From Ecdyonurus torrentis (Eukaryota > Arthropoda > Insecta > Ephemeroptera > Heptageniidae): a DNA stretch of 64,000 nt. The stretch covers positions 39,385,787-39,449,786 of the forward strand of contig OX439127.1 of the NCBI GenBank assembly GCA_949318235.1, written 5' to 3'. This document shows positions 14,759 to 25,976 of the stretch, one piece after another. The notes beneath the pieces are model-generated. The model was not told the origin of the DNA and ran no database searches. It saw nothing but the letters and a program-made list of their open reading frames with translations. Each line of letters begins with the position of its first letter. Position 1 is the first letter of the stretch. Position numbers and translations under genes: made by a program.

Positions 14759-15272
14759 CATGATAAATTTGAAAGAAAAGGATAGGAGAAAACAGCAAGG
14801 GCCTTACCATAGTGAAAAGAGTCCTATAGTTCGGTGAATGAAAATCTTATTATAGCACAGATATATATTATATATAAAAAACTAACACATTGGAAATATT
14901 TCGGCATTAAACTCCAAGAGAGATGGAGTGTATTATGCCTTCATCAGTCCTTACAGACTCAGAGAGAAACTATGAATGATTATTCATATAGTTTCTCTCA
15001 GATCATTCATAGTTTCTCTCTGATTTAATCTATGTATAAGGACTGATGAAGGCATAACACACTTCATCTCTCTTGGAGTTTATTACAGAAATATTTCCAA
15101 TGTGTTAGCTTTTTTTATATCTGTGCGCTATATATAGCAAGATTTTCACCAAACAATGGGACTCTCTTCACTATATGGTAAAAGGCCCGTGCTGGTTTCT
15201 CCTATCCTTTTCTTTTAAATTTATCATACCTAACCATGATGGTTTATTTTCCTTAATATATATCTTATTATC
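14759..15272. mobile_element. foldback element with hammerhead-like cores, copy 1
   Basis: Two long arms (about 14759-14965 and 15005-15228) are inverted copies of each other around a palindromic centre built from AGAGAAACTATGAATGAT. The element recurs at 51.49 kb. Each arm carries an outward-reading ACTGATGAAGGC... segment that ends in GAAATATTTCC: 14892-14950 on -, and 15040-15098 on + with the GCC before GAAA degraded to ACA. To the right of the + arm lies CCTAACCATGATGGTTT, the 3'-end motif shared with the ribozyme array at 52-57 kb. Confidence 0.8.
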
Positions 15273-16521
15273 AACTATCAGTATCAATTATCCATTATAT
15301 AAAAAGAAAGGATATAGGAATAACTAGCAAAAGCCTTACCATGTATTGAAGAAATGTCCTACGTATACATTTCAGGGAAAATTTGGCTAGCACATACGCT
15401 GAACACATTCATATTTATATATATAGCTTTCTGCACAGTAATTTAAGAGAAACTAAGTATACATGAGTGTTGTTGTGTACCTTTGCCAGCCTTTCCTTTC
15501 TTCAAAGAGAAACTGCAAGACAATGATGATGAAGACACACACACAACACACCGTTGCCCAATATAAAGCTATAACATAGCTCAACATATACTTTAAAAGT
15601 CCTCATACTAAAGACATACTTTGTTTTGTTTTTTTAACTGCACAGGCCTTATTTGTCTGTATATACTTATTACTACAGTTAAGTGGTATCCCATAATATA
15701 GTATGATGAAAATCATGTAACATAGAATAATAATAATAATGAATACATTTATGGAGTAGAGCTTTATTATATTATGTGTCCTAACGCAAGTGTGTGCTCT
15801 ATAGTATTGTCTATCCTTGCAGCTCTCTCTAAGTCTACAAGGACTGACTGACAAAGGCCACACATTACTATACAGATCAAGTGTCACATACCAAAATGTG
15901 TTTTTATTATTTCTGTGCTTTTTTTATTGTAGCAAGATTTAATTGTTTCCAGCCACATCATACTTACTTTATGAACTGCACCTTATGGTAATATTTGTAT
16001 GCCATATATTGCTGGTTTCCACTCTGTTTTTAATTCTTTCAGTTTACAATTAAAAATTAATTAAAAAGGAAAAGCAGAAGAAATCAGAAAGTGCATTTGA
16101 TTATCATAAGTCAGTTTAATAGAAAATATTAACTATATATCTTATGGAAACAGACTTTTGAAAGAAGCTGTGATGACAATTTTTATTGTTCCTCCATTAT
16201 CATTTTTATAGTTTTCTTTCCAAGTCTATATGCACACATACATTTTTAATTTGTTATAGCCTGAATTGTGCCAAAAATCTATTCTATAATGTGTTTACTA
16301 TCTCTGTGCTATATACAGCAATATCTTTCACATAGCTATGGGACACACATCTCTGAACGATATATATAGTATAATTAAGACTTTTGCTGGTTTCCACAAT
16401 AATTTTCATTTAATTATAATTTTGCACAAAACGTTGAATGTTCCAATACTGGTGCATGTATCAAGCAATAAATTTATTTGGCATTTGCTATAATCAGTAA
16501 TTTTATTATTTCTGTTTATAG
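15273..16521. other. AT-rich intronic or intergenic DNA
   Basis: The segment GCTGGTTTCCAC, together with -GCTATATA-AGCAA-, recurs at 15.9-16.4 kb as short decayed echoes of the foldback element arm. No exon could be supported. Confidence 0.4.
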
Positions 16522-16523
16522 AG

Positions 16524-16628
16524 GTGGAAAGAAAAGATGATGAAGCATGGCTATTTTCCAGCTCTTTGAAAAAATTGGACATCATAACTGCAGACTTCAG
16601 CAAATTCCACCTTGGGGATGCTCTGTGG
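16524..16628 (+). CDS. candidate internal exon, unidentified gene
   Basis: The acceptor TTTATAG-AG offers two cuts. Using the second, the frame VERKDDEAWLFSSSLKKLDI... to ...FHLGDALW is open in phase 0 for 35 codons up to a donor TGG|GTGACC. It is phase-compatible with the exon at 14358. The frame itself stays open past the donor until it dissolves into an (AT)n tract at 16656. The peptide composition is protein-like; the product is not recognised. Confidence 0.5.
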
Positions 16629-16651
16629 GTGACCAGCTTTGAATACCTTGG

Positions 16652-16655
<4 letters not shown>

Positions 16656-16747
<92 letters not shown>
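16656..16747. repeat. (AT)n microsatellite next to a candidate exon
   Basis: About 90 bp of AT dinucleotides starting 28 bp after the candidate donor at 16629. Confidence 0.95.
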
Positions 16748-16750
<3 letters not shown>

Positions 16751-16783
16751 ATATATATAATAATTTGATAATAATATTGCCAG

Positions 16784-16869
16784 TGCAAACTATGGCTGTA
16801 GTGGTATATTATATGTCATATAAAATTGATTTATTTGCAAACAAATTTGTAGAATTGCTCCAGTTGTGA
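16784..16869 (+). CDS. possible terminal exon, unidentified gene
   Basis: After the acceptor-like ATATTGCCAG the frame [20 protein letters not shown]... runs to TGA at 16867. It is hydrophobic and protein-like but short and AT-rich. The entry phase (1) does not match the donor at 16628, so this is a weak call. Confidence 0.25.
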
Positions 16870-17044
16870 CAAATATAAGATGTCAAATGTATCAAAATAA
16901 TAATTTAATTCAAATAGATGGTAATCAACCTACTCCTCACAATTGTAATTTAGATATGCTGCATGTTGAAATTGAGGAGAAGTAAACTTATGAAATTAAA
17001 TCTATGTTACCTCTGTGGGTATACTATGCCTCGAGGCATACTAG

Positions 17045-17257
17045 GTGTGTGGTTATTTTGTTTGTGGGGATCACTGCAGACATCAAGCTGAACTAGAAGA
17101 ATGTAGGGAGCGTGCAGAAATCTCTACAAGCAGAACCGATGAGGGTACAGTAAAGGTAGAAGGGGAAGCAGAAGAGCTGCATAGTACTGATAATTTTGTT
17201 TCTCTTTCAATGTTTTGCACCAAAATTAGGTTCCGAGATAAAATATCGTATAAATAA
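17045..17257 (+). CDS. possible exon, unidentified
   Basis: A GC-richer stretch follows a perfect 16-bp palindrome TATGCCTCGAGGCATA (17028-17043) and an ACTAG acceptor-like site. The frame CGYFVCGDHCRHQAELEECR... is open for about 70 codons with acidic composition (VEGEAEELHS). There is no ATG start and no convincing donor. It may be a coding remnant. Confidence 0.25.
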   Translation: MCGYFVCGDHCRHQAELEECRERAEISTSRTDEGTVKVEGEAEELHSTDNFVSLSMFCTKIRFRDKISYK

Positions 17258-18909
17258 TATTATTATTAATTTTTTAAAAAAGCTCAATTTCTTTTAGTGA
17301 ACTTTTTGAATTTTTGGAGCATTTGACATATTATACTCTCAGTTATTTGTAAGGTGTTACAACTTTAAAACAAAAAAAAACAAAAAAACAAAAAAAAACT
17401 TAACGTTGGCAATAAAATTTGCTCGCCAATTTTTCTACCATTTGGGTAGGTCTCTAATTAGTCAATAAGGTGCAAAATATTCCTTTTTAAATTTGCATTA
17501 AAGATAGTAAATTTGTTTCAATAAAATCTGAAAATTTTAAATAAATAAATTTTCATGAAATATGCAATATTTTTATCTTGGGACCTAACTTTGAATAAAT
17601 ATTTAGTTTTTAGATAAATATATAGTTTTAGGGTATACAAAATGTTATATATTATATAAAATATATAATATATATTATATTATTTTTTTATATCATATAT
17701 ATATTATAATAATATAGTCTTGAGGACTAAAACATACCTTTTTTTATGAAACAGAAGTTTATTATTATTAATTTATTATTTTTAAAAGTCTAGAGATTAT
17801 ATATATAGATTCAACGTCTGGTTATAAACTTATATAGCACACATTTAATTAGGCCTATATCATAATTATTTATAATTCATGATTTGTTTAGTATTATTTT
17901 CTCTCTCTCACCTCTATCTTTTTTTTCCGAACATAATGTGTTATATAAGATAATTGATATTCATTAATTCCTCTTATATATTAGCTAAAAGTCATAAATT
18001 ATTAAAATAGTGACCTGCATGATTAAAAAAAAATTATTGCATGTCCACTGCATTTATAATATTAAAATATATTTATTATAGGCTACAGTAAAATGTGTTA
18101 CTTTTACTAAAATTGGTTATGTATTTTTTTAAATGAATAATTAATGGATATTTGATTTATTTATAGAGTTCCTGATTAATTTGCAAAAAGATAAAGATAA
18201 CAATTTAAACAATTACAAATATTTATCAGATTAGAGTAATATAGATCAATAATGCTATAAAACAAAAACTATGCATGATTGAAATAAATGTTAACCCTTT
18301 TTTATGCACCCTAGCAAAATATAGCTTAATTGTAAAGATATTAAGATACATAATAGCTAAAATTTCATTTCAATGTTATACTGTAAGATATACTGTATTT
18401 CCAACCGTACAAGCAACCAATAAACTGGAATTTTATTTCATATATTTAATTTTAAGTGTAAAAAAGTTGTTTAATTTACTTTAATTAATATTATAATTAT
18501 ATATAATAATATTATAACAACTGGCGAGAGGTTTCCACTTTTTTTAAAGTTCTTTATATTTATACTTTTTTTATATATAAATTATTTTTCACTTAGACTT
18601 AAAGATAATATTATACAATTATACATTGCGTACAATCAAACTAGGAGTTTTTATTATTATTATTTTACATAAAAAAACTGGCAACACCAGTTTGACATAA
18701 TATGTCAAGTATTACAATTGTTAAAAATAAAATTCATAAATATAGTTCTTTTTCCAATCTATCTCCTTCAATCAATATTATATAAATATTCTATTATATA
18801 AAATTATATATTTTTTGTTCTTTTTAAGATTACGTAAATTTACATTTATATACTAATTTATTTATAGCATGATATAATATTATCACATTTTTTTTACAAG
18901 GACTTATGG

Positions 18910-18954
<45 letters not shown>

Positions 18955-19150
18955 AGATAGATATTGGGCCAAAAAGAAGCATAACTGCGGACTGAGGCCA
19001 GTCAGGTATTGCTGGGTCAGCGTTATCATAATTATGGTCTGTCTGTCCGAACCGAACCTATATAACTTATAATGAAAAAAAAGTTGTGTAAGTATAGGAA
19101 AATTTCTTTGCGAACAGTTTTCCACAAGCTATATATTGCGTCAACAGCAT
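17258..19150. other. AT-rich DNA without a recognised gene
   Basis: Contains poly-A and TA tracts, including an A35-class run at 18914-18951 that could mark a retrocopy tail. I found no paired ends for it and no coding sequence. Confidence 0.4.
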
Positions 19151-19263
19151 AATGCTGTGTGTTTATAAATCTGCAGTGCGAAGACCTTTTGTCTCAAGTG
19201 TGCGGTGTGCGCTCGCTGGCCCTGCGCTGGCCAGCAGCTAAAGAAGGAGTTTGAAACAGGCGA

Positions 19264-19280
19264 TGACGTCACTATATAAG
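19264..19280 (+). promoter_or_regulatory. CRE plus TATA-like promoter core
   Basis: TGACGTCA (19264-19271) is followed after one base by TATATAAG (19273-19280), inside a GC-richer island from 19150 to 19320. The CRE half reappears inverted 25 bp on (GTGCACGTCATC), so the TATA box sits inside a small inverted repeat. A 38-codon frame begins MKSASCLRNYYKNVKK at 19359, about 80 bp downstream. Nothing identifies it. Confidence 0.4.
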
Positions 19281-20275
19281 CATCTGCCTGCTTGCAGGTG
19301 CACGTCATCGACTTAACCTGTATTGTTGATATATTGTTTAAAACAAAAATTATGCAATATGAAATCGGCTTCTTGTTTACGTAATTATTACAAGAACGTG
19401 AAGAAAGTAAAGGGAAAAATCGGAATTCGGAAGCTTTTGCTCTTTATCTTATTACAAATAAATTTAGCACATTAAAAAATAAATATTTAAAAGAGAAGAA
19501 AAAATTCCGATCCGCAAGCTCAAAGATGCAAAAGAGGTCGAGGATTGTGTGATTTTGAAATAAATAAAATAATAATAATAAAGCTTTTTTTTATAATTTT
19601 AAGCATCGGTCTTACAACTTATTGTGCAACAAAATAATAATATAACATAAAAATCTTAAGATATAGTAATATAAATATGATATGTGATTTTAATTATTCA
19701 TACAATTTTTTATATTGTGTTGCCGATGCCGAGTGTTGCGCATGGAATGATGGCACGTTCTATTATGCTGGAGGGGTGGAGGACTATATAATTATCTCTG
19801 CTATCTTTTTTGAGTCACTGATCTATATTGCTATGATATGATAACAAAAACCTATTTATAAATTTAATATACGGCTACATACAAAAGCTGTCCAATAACA
19901 TATTTCTTTTCCAATAATGCTTCTTTTTTTCATTTTATAAAGTAAGGTATATACATTTAAATAAAGAAATAATTATATCCGCATTATATATTGTAAAATA
20001 TATTATACTGCAATATTTTTCAAGGCAAATTTTGAGTTTTTAAATATGTTTAACATTATTTTTTGTTCTCAAATTTAATTATTTTGTTATATGGCGCGTA
20101 TAAAATTGTCATAATATTGCGGTTATGTAAATACTATACATCTCACCCAATCTCACCCCACATAGTTTACATAAGTGATACATGATATCAGCGAGATAAA
20201 GAAAGTTTCCATAAGGTGCAGAGTATCGTGTGTCTTGAGGGTTTTAAGCCAAGCAGCAATTTGTCTAATTCCGTC

Positions 20276-20330
20276 AAAATTCGTGCCAGCCGCCGCGTTT
20301 ACACGAAAGGAGTAAAGGGAAGGGTATTTT
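20276..20330 (+). pseudogene. probable mitochondrial 12S rRNA fragment (numt)
   Basis: Contains GTGCCAGCCGCCGCG (20283-20297), the near-universal small-subunit rRNA 530-loop sequence, followed by TTTACACGAAAGGAG, which fits the mitochondrial form CGCGGTTAYACGAAAGG with one G changed to T. The preceding AATTCCGTCAAAATTC also looks like 12S. Clear similarity fades beyond about 20340. Frames on both strands here are incidental. It would be a nuclear copy of mitochondrial DNA. Confidence 0.5.
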
Positions 20331-20557
20331 ATTATTATAATTATATTAATTATGTTATACTTCCTTATATAGGCAACTTCGAAGTAGGGACAATTAGGGC
20401 AATTAAGAAGGTCTTGCTGTCGTATGATGAGCCATATTTCATTATCAAACATTTATGTTAAACATACATGCATGAACAAAATTCTATATAATAATATGTT
20501 TCATGCACTCACTGCTCCGCGCAATTCTTTTATAATAATTATAATATTATTTTTATA

Positions 20558-20835
20558 GGGTGGTTGCATTCATGTGAAAATCAACGCCATAACACGGGCC
20601 GGTATGGGAAAATTACACATTTTGCCAATTAAAAAATACTTAAAAAATTTTTTTGAGAGCATTGATGCTGCATAGGTTTTCAAGTATGCAAAAAAAATAA
20701 TTATGACAAAAAAAAATATATACTAATTTTCCAAAGAAATTAGCAAAAATCCACGTTTGTCCTATGCTGAGCAATGTTATTCGTTGCTCAATTATGGCAT
20801 CGAAGCGCAATTTATTACGACGTCATGCGCGCACC
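20558..20835 (+). mobile_element. MITE family A, copy 3
   Basis: Begins GGGTGGTTGCATTCATGTGA and ends GACGTCATGCGCGCACC, with CACATTTTGCCA, GAGCATTGATGCTG, GTTTGTCCTATGCTGA and GCAATGTTATT between. The flanking dinucleotide is TA/AT, compatible with a TA target. Confidence 0.85.
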
Positions 20836-22248
20836 ATATATAATATTATAATATTTACATGAGGTATGTTGCCATTTGCCATTTATATTATAGGTTTATA
20901 GTATACCGGGGGATAGTGCTATGATAATAAATATATTTTAAATCAAATCAGACTGATTTTATATTAGCAAGCACCCTTTACGATATATTGTAACTCCTTT
21001 TGTTACTATCATTTTAACTTTGTACAAAATTGTATTTTTATTTTTTTGTCTCACCTTTTGCTCCGCTACATTACATTACTAACAATATTGTAAATATAAT
21101 AAACAAAAAGGGAAAGGATTTTTTTTTCTCCAGTCATATATTTACGTCATTTCGTTAACCCAAGCCAAGCTCGTTTTTCCTGTATGTTTTAATTAATCAT
21201 TTCTCAGCTTTCTTATAAAAATAGCTTGACAGGTAGAAGTTTACAAGAGGCGTGCCCAGGTGCGAGTTGTGCAGTGCTGCTTGGTTGAAAATCTGCAGCC
21301 AGTAGACACTAAGTGGTGGGGGAATCTCCCGATTTTAATAGAGCAAAAGTGAGCATAATAAAAATAATTATATTAGGTTACAATAAAAATAGAATGTATA
21401 CATTATGACTTTTATGAGTATATATCACTGAAATCAATAAAATATTGAATATTACATAACCCTATAATAATAATTATAGTATTGAAAGGTTTTGGCTTTC
21501 GTGTTACATACTCGAATTACATACTCTCAATTATATATAATATATTATAGTATTATAGTATTTTGAATTTTTATTTTATTTATTTTTATTTGTTAACTTA
21601 GTTGAGTAAAATGAGTTTTATGTGCATGGCAATGAACTTTTTAATAAGCCTCGTTGTCCATCGATATAAAAATAATGGATTATAATATTAAAAAAAAAAT
21701 AAAAAATACAAAATTAGTAGTTTGGATTTGGAATGTAAATTTCAAAGCATAATTAATTCTTTCTCTCATTTCACATTATGCTTGGTTCTTTGTCCTATAT
21801 AAAATCGCAGTTATTCCTATTCTTGAAACTCCATATTCCCAATAATTAAAAAATAATAATAATGATAAATTAAAATATGTTTTTATTTTATTTTTATGAA
21901 TACGTGTAAAGTACATTATATAAGTCTAGCATTGCTTTTAAATTATTATTTTATTAAGTGAAACTGACGAGACAAATGTAGAGTAACGCATTATTTATTT
22001 GTGTGTATAATGTTACTGTAAACTACCAATGTCTATATATAAATTAAATATTAAATTATAATAATAGTTATAATAAAATTAACATCCTCAAAATGCACCT
22101 GATCATCTTTCTGTATCTTCACCTTTTCTATCGCCGACATTATTAAATATTATTTTTTTAAATACTCGTCTAAAAAATAATAAAAAAAAAACAAACTAAT
22201 ATGATGTCATTACATTTTTGTTATTGTATCAAGCTATCAAGTAATACG

Positions 22249-22555
22249 GTGTATGCGGATGACATCATATTTATTGCGCTTGGAGTCCATACTGGAGTAG
22301 AGCATAACATTGCTCAGCATAAAAAAAACTTTATTTTAGTCAATCTTCTTTGGGAAATTGGTTAATTTTTGGTTATTATTATTTTTCTCAACATACTTGA
22401 GATACTAATTCAACATATTTACAGCATCAATGCTCTCAAAAATATTGATGTATATAATAGTGTTTTTATACTGGCAAAATGATTTTTTTCCTATGCCACC
22501 CATGTTATTGAGTTATCCAACATGGCATCGACTTTAACATGAATGCATAGACCCT
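22249..22555 (-). mobile_element. MITE family A, copy 4 (inverted)
   Basis: Reverse-oriented copy: starts GGTGTATGCGGATGACATCA and ends TTAACATGAATGCATAGACCC. Comparing the two ends gives imperfect terminal inverted repeats of about 17 bp. Internal landmarks are as in the other copies, reversed (TTGCTCAGCAT, CATCAATGCTCTC, TGGCAAAATG). Confidence 0.85.
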
Positions 22556-23468
22556 ATATTTTGCATCAATTAGATAATATGTTCATTCATATTTTTTCTT
22601 CATCGTCTTGTTTTTGTTTCTTTTTGGTATATACATAAGTCATAATATTGACAATATATATATTGTGAAATGTAATAGTATCTATTCAAATAGCAGTATT
22701 TGGATAATAGTATATTGAGTGAGTGAAGAACAATACAAAATTGTCCTCTTTGTTGAGGAAGTAGAGAGAGAGAGAGAGAGATTTAAAAAAAACTGCGTAG
22801 ATATATTAAAGCAACATTTATTTCCCTTATCTGATGCATTATAAAATATAAAACTCACTGGATAAAATATGTTTTCCCGACTTTATTATATTATAGGGTG
22901 CACAATGCACGTGTTTTTTTCTTTTCTTTCTTTCTTTCTTTTTTTTCTTTTTTTTTTTTTTTTTTTTTTTTTTTCGTTCTTGTCAGAAGTTTATTATAGC
23001 TGTGTTTTCTAGCATGTGTCGACAAGTTTATAAGTCAAAATAAGCTGTATTGCAATAAAAACTTTTTTTCTTCGAATTTAATTTTATAAAATATAAATTT
23101 ATGTTGACAACTCCAAGGCACTGCGTTTCAGAATAAGTTTATCTTGATATTTTTTTATCTTTTTTTGCATTATTCCATCAACATGAAAGATAACCCCCGT
23201 TATTACAAGCAGCCTCAGCAGCTGAGTTTACAAAGCTTGTAATATAAAATACATCCATAAAATAATAATGCATGCTTTTTATACCTTATGCATTCAGAGC
23301 TTCTGATGATGAAAACATATGAATAAGAATATTTCAGGACAGGACAATATCATTTGAAAATTATTATCATATAAGCGCAAAGGCATATTCTAGAAAACTA
23401 ACACAATATTGCAGTATATGATTTGCATATCCATGTCATATTCTTAAAGTACTGTAAACAAATATTAA

Positions 23469-23810
23469 GGGAGTAGGGTACTTACTAACTCTACTAACTG
23501 ACCTTATATCTAACAAACTATAGAAGTATTTTGGGTCTAAATTTGGTGTTATTGTGTAGCTAAGGGTCACACCTAGCCGTGATAAAATTTCAAGATGTTT
23601 TACCTTCCCGAAAAAGAAAAAAAATTATTGAAATTAACGTTGGACCTTATGGGTTTACAATTTCAAAAAATCATATAAAATTAATTTACACGGTGACCTC
23701 CAAAATTTTTTATATATTTGAAATTGACTTAAGCTGAAGTATCATTGGTGCAAAATTTCAGATTTTTTTGACAGTAAGAGTCTAATGGCCGACGTCGGTA
23801 CCCTACTCCC
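23469..23810. mobile_element. piggyBac-type MITE flanked by TTAA
   Basis: Perfect 13-bp terminal inverted repeats, GGGAGTAGGGTAC and GTACCCTACTCCC, are each bordered by TTAA (23465-23468 and 23811-23814). A TTAA target duplication and C/G-triplet termini are the hallmark of the piggyBac superfamily. The 342-bp interior has no transposase frame, so it is non-autonomous. Confidence 0.85.
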
Positions 23811-23860
23811 TTAACTAATTAAATATGAAGAAAAAAATACTATATATAGTCCCTCATCGA

Positions 23861-24019
<159 letters not shown>

Positions 24020-24449
24020 TCCAACTCTATAACATTATATAATTTATAATTCGCACGGTGTCTCACAGTAATTTTATAATTTTATATTTATTACTTTTTT
24101 TTATTAAGTATATAATGTATACTTTGAATGAATCCGTTCTGTCCGTATAATGACATTTGTATTATAGTAATACAAAGGTATATTAATAATAAAGGAAATC
24201 TTGCGGATTAATATTATTAAAACAATTCTGACAACTATTTGTCAGTTTGACCAACAAAAGCGTTTAAATTTTTTTTATTTTTTATTTTATACGTATAATA
24301 ATTTAAGTCTTACATTTACGAGACTATATTGCAGTAACGAAACATAAAAAGAAACAAATATAAAAGTAAAACAATAGAAAAAATAAATAATGTTATATAC
24401 AATATGTTTAACAACTGCGTTCACGTAATATATATATTTTATATGTACA

Positions 24450-24611
24450 GACAGAAGGCCCGCGGACTAAAGGCCCTATACGATAAAAGACCCTATACCG
24501 TATACAGACAGAAGGCCCGCGGACAAAAGGCCCTACGACAAAAGACCCTACCTCTATACATAGCTCCCAGGGCCTTTTGTCCGAGGGCCTTTTGTCCGCG
24601 GACCTTCTGTC
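24450..24611. mobile_element. GC-rich foldback element with GGACAAAAGGCCC motifs
   Basis: The left part carries two tandem copies (about 55 bp each) of ACAGAAGGCCCGCGGAC, (A)AAAGGCCCTA, AAAAGACCCTA. The right part is the inverted form, GGGCCTTTTGTCCG twice and then CGGACCTTCTGTC. The ends GACAGAAGG and CCTTCTGTC pair. It has no coding content and is strikingly GC-rich for this region. Confidence 0.75.
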
Positions 24612-24737
24612 AGACATTCCTCGCCGATATGTGTGTATTTTTTCTGTCATATAGCATAATATGCCACGGATTATCTGAGAAAGCTGATATAAAAAAAGAC
24701 TCGTGTGGCAAATTGTTTGTTGATGCATAGTACAAAG

Positions 24738-25735
24738 CAGGGGTTCGGACCCGTCAAAAAAAATGTCGGGTCCGCGGACCCGGGTCCGAAAAAACCTCGG
24801 GTCCCAAGACCCGGGTCCCGGACCCGTGATTTTTTTTTCGGGTCCGGGTCCGGGTTTTCAATTAATTAATTTTATAATAAATAAGTTCAATAAGTAAGTG
24901 CCGATTAATTGTTTTTTTTTTTTTTGAAATAGAATTTAAAAAAATTGCAGCAGGTTAAAAAAAGGATAGCAAAAGAATGCAAATAATAATAATAAATCAA
25001 TGGTTTGATTTGCTACATCTTGTCAATTAGCCAAATATGAAACTTAGTATTCTTGCCTGTAATTAAAAAAAAAAAAAAAAAAAGGCAGCTCCTACAAGCT
25101 TTATAATTCAGGCGTAAATTAATTTTTTCTTCTTTTGGAACATCATGTTTTTAACATAATTTGAGGTATGGTGTATTCTGAATTATTCCTGATAGGATAT
25201 TTAATATATTGTGTCCCAAAGAAAAACAAAAAAAAAACAAAAAAAAAAACATCCCTAAACTCTATTCCAAAAAAGAAATTTAAATATAAACAGAAGTCAA
25301 TTTTTTATTTTTATTTTTTCTATTTTAAGGTACTGAAAGTTTAGAAAGAATGTTTTACTGAAATTGCATAACCATCAGGATACTAGAGTAACTAGTCTAT
25401 AAAAACCTACTCTTTAGCAAAGTTAAAAAATAAAAATAAAACATCTTTCCAAATATTTAAATAAATTAAATTTTGTGTTGTATGCATTTATATGTTACTG
25501 TGGCAAAAAAAAAAAAAATAATAATAATAATAATTACTAAACAAATTTACTTTATATTTTCTCATGTTTATCTTAATATTTCAATCAACATTTTTTCAAA
25601 CTTTACGAAAAGTCGGGTCCGGGTTTTTAAACCCGTATTTTTCAAATGTCGGGTCCGCGGACCCGGGTCCCAAAAACCCGTCCAAAATCTCGGGTTTTGG
25701 AAGATTTCGGGTCCGGGTCCGGGTCCGAACCCCTG
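24738..25735. mobile_element. non-autonomous hAT element with 8-bp target duplication
   Basis: The terminal repeats CAGGGGTTCGGACCC and GGGTCCGAACCCCTG are bordered by perfect 8-bp direct repeats GTACAAAG (24730-24737 and 25736-25743). An 8-bp duplication and CAGGG..CCCTG ends identify the hAT superfamily. Both subterminal regions are packed with CGGGTCCGGGTCC and GGTCCGCGGACCCGG palindromes, probably transposase-binding or fold-forming repeats. The AT-rich centre has no transposase. The overlapping apparent open frames at 25.5-25.9 kb are reads through these repeats. Confidence 0.92.
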
Positions 25736-25956
25736 GTACAAAGGCAAAGATGTTTAGCCTATGACTTGTCCCATTTATCCGATTGTACTTCCCACCGGTT
25801 GAATATTCAAAATATAATACCACGTGCAGCCGTGCAATACTTACTTGATGCAAAATAATTATTCTGTTGCAAGGTAAACAACATTGGCTGGTATAATAAT
25901 GAAGAAAATATTTAACTTTAAGTACAGAGTAAAAAAATAAAAATAATAAAGAGGTG

Positions 25957-25976
25957 CGGGGGGGGGGGGGGGGGGA
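25957..25976. repeat. poly-G tract
   Basis: A run of about 20 G, GGTGCGGGG onwards. Comparable G runs occur at 48157-48175, 49023-49038 and 58540-58560. Each could form a G-quadruplex. Confidence 0.9.

Noticed and set aside
16849..16984. Alternative frame [20 protein letters not shown]... ending HVEIEEK
   Set aside because: AT-rich, overlaps a better candidate in another frame, and the acceptor is poor.
20153..20452. 99-codon frame on the - strand
   Set aside because: Overlaps the probable 12S fragment and AT-rich sequence. Composition follows the repeats, and there are no splice or start signals.
24404..24730. Long overlapping frames on both strands at 24.4-24.7 kb
   Set aside because: They run through the GC-rich foldback element and are explained by its repeats.
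25473..25858. Four overlapping frames with Gly-Pro-Gly-type sequence
   Set aside because: These read through the GGGTCC repeats at the right end of the hAT element.
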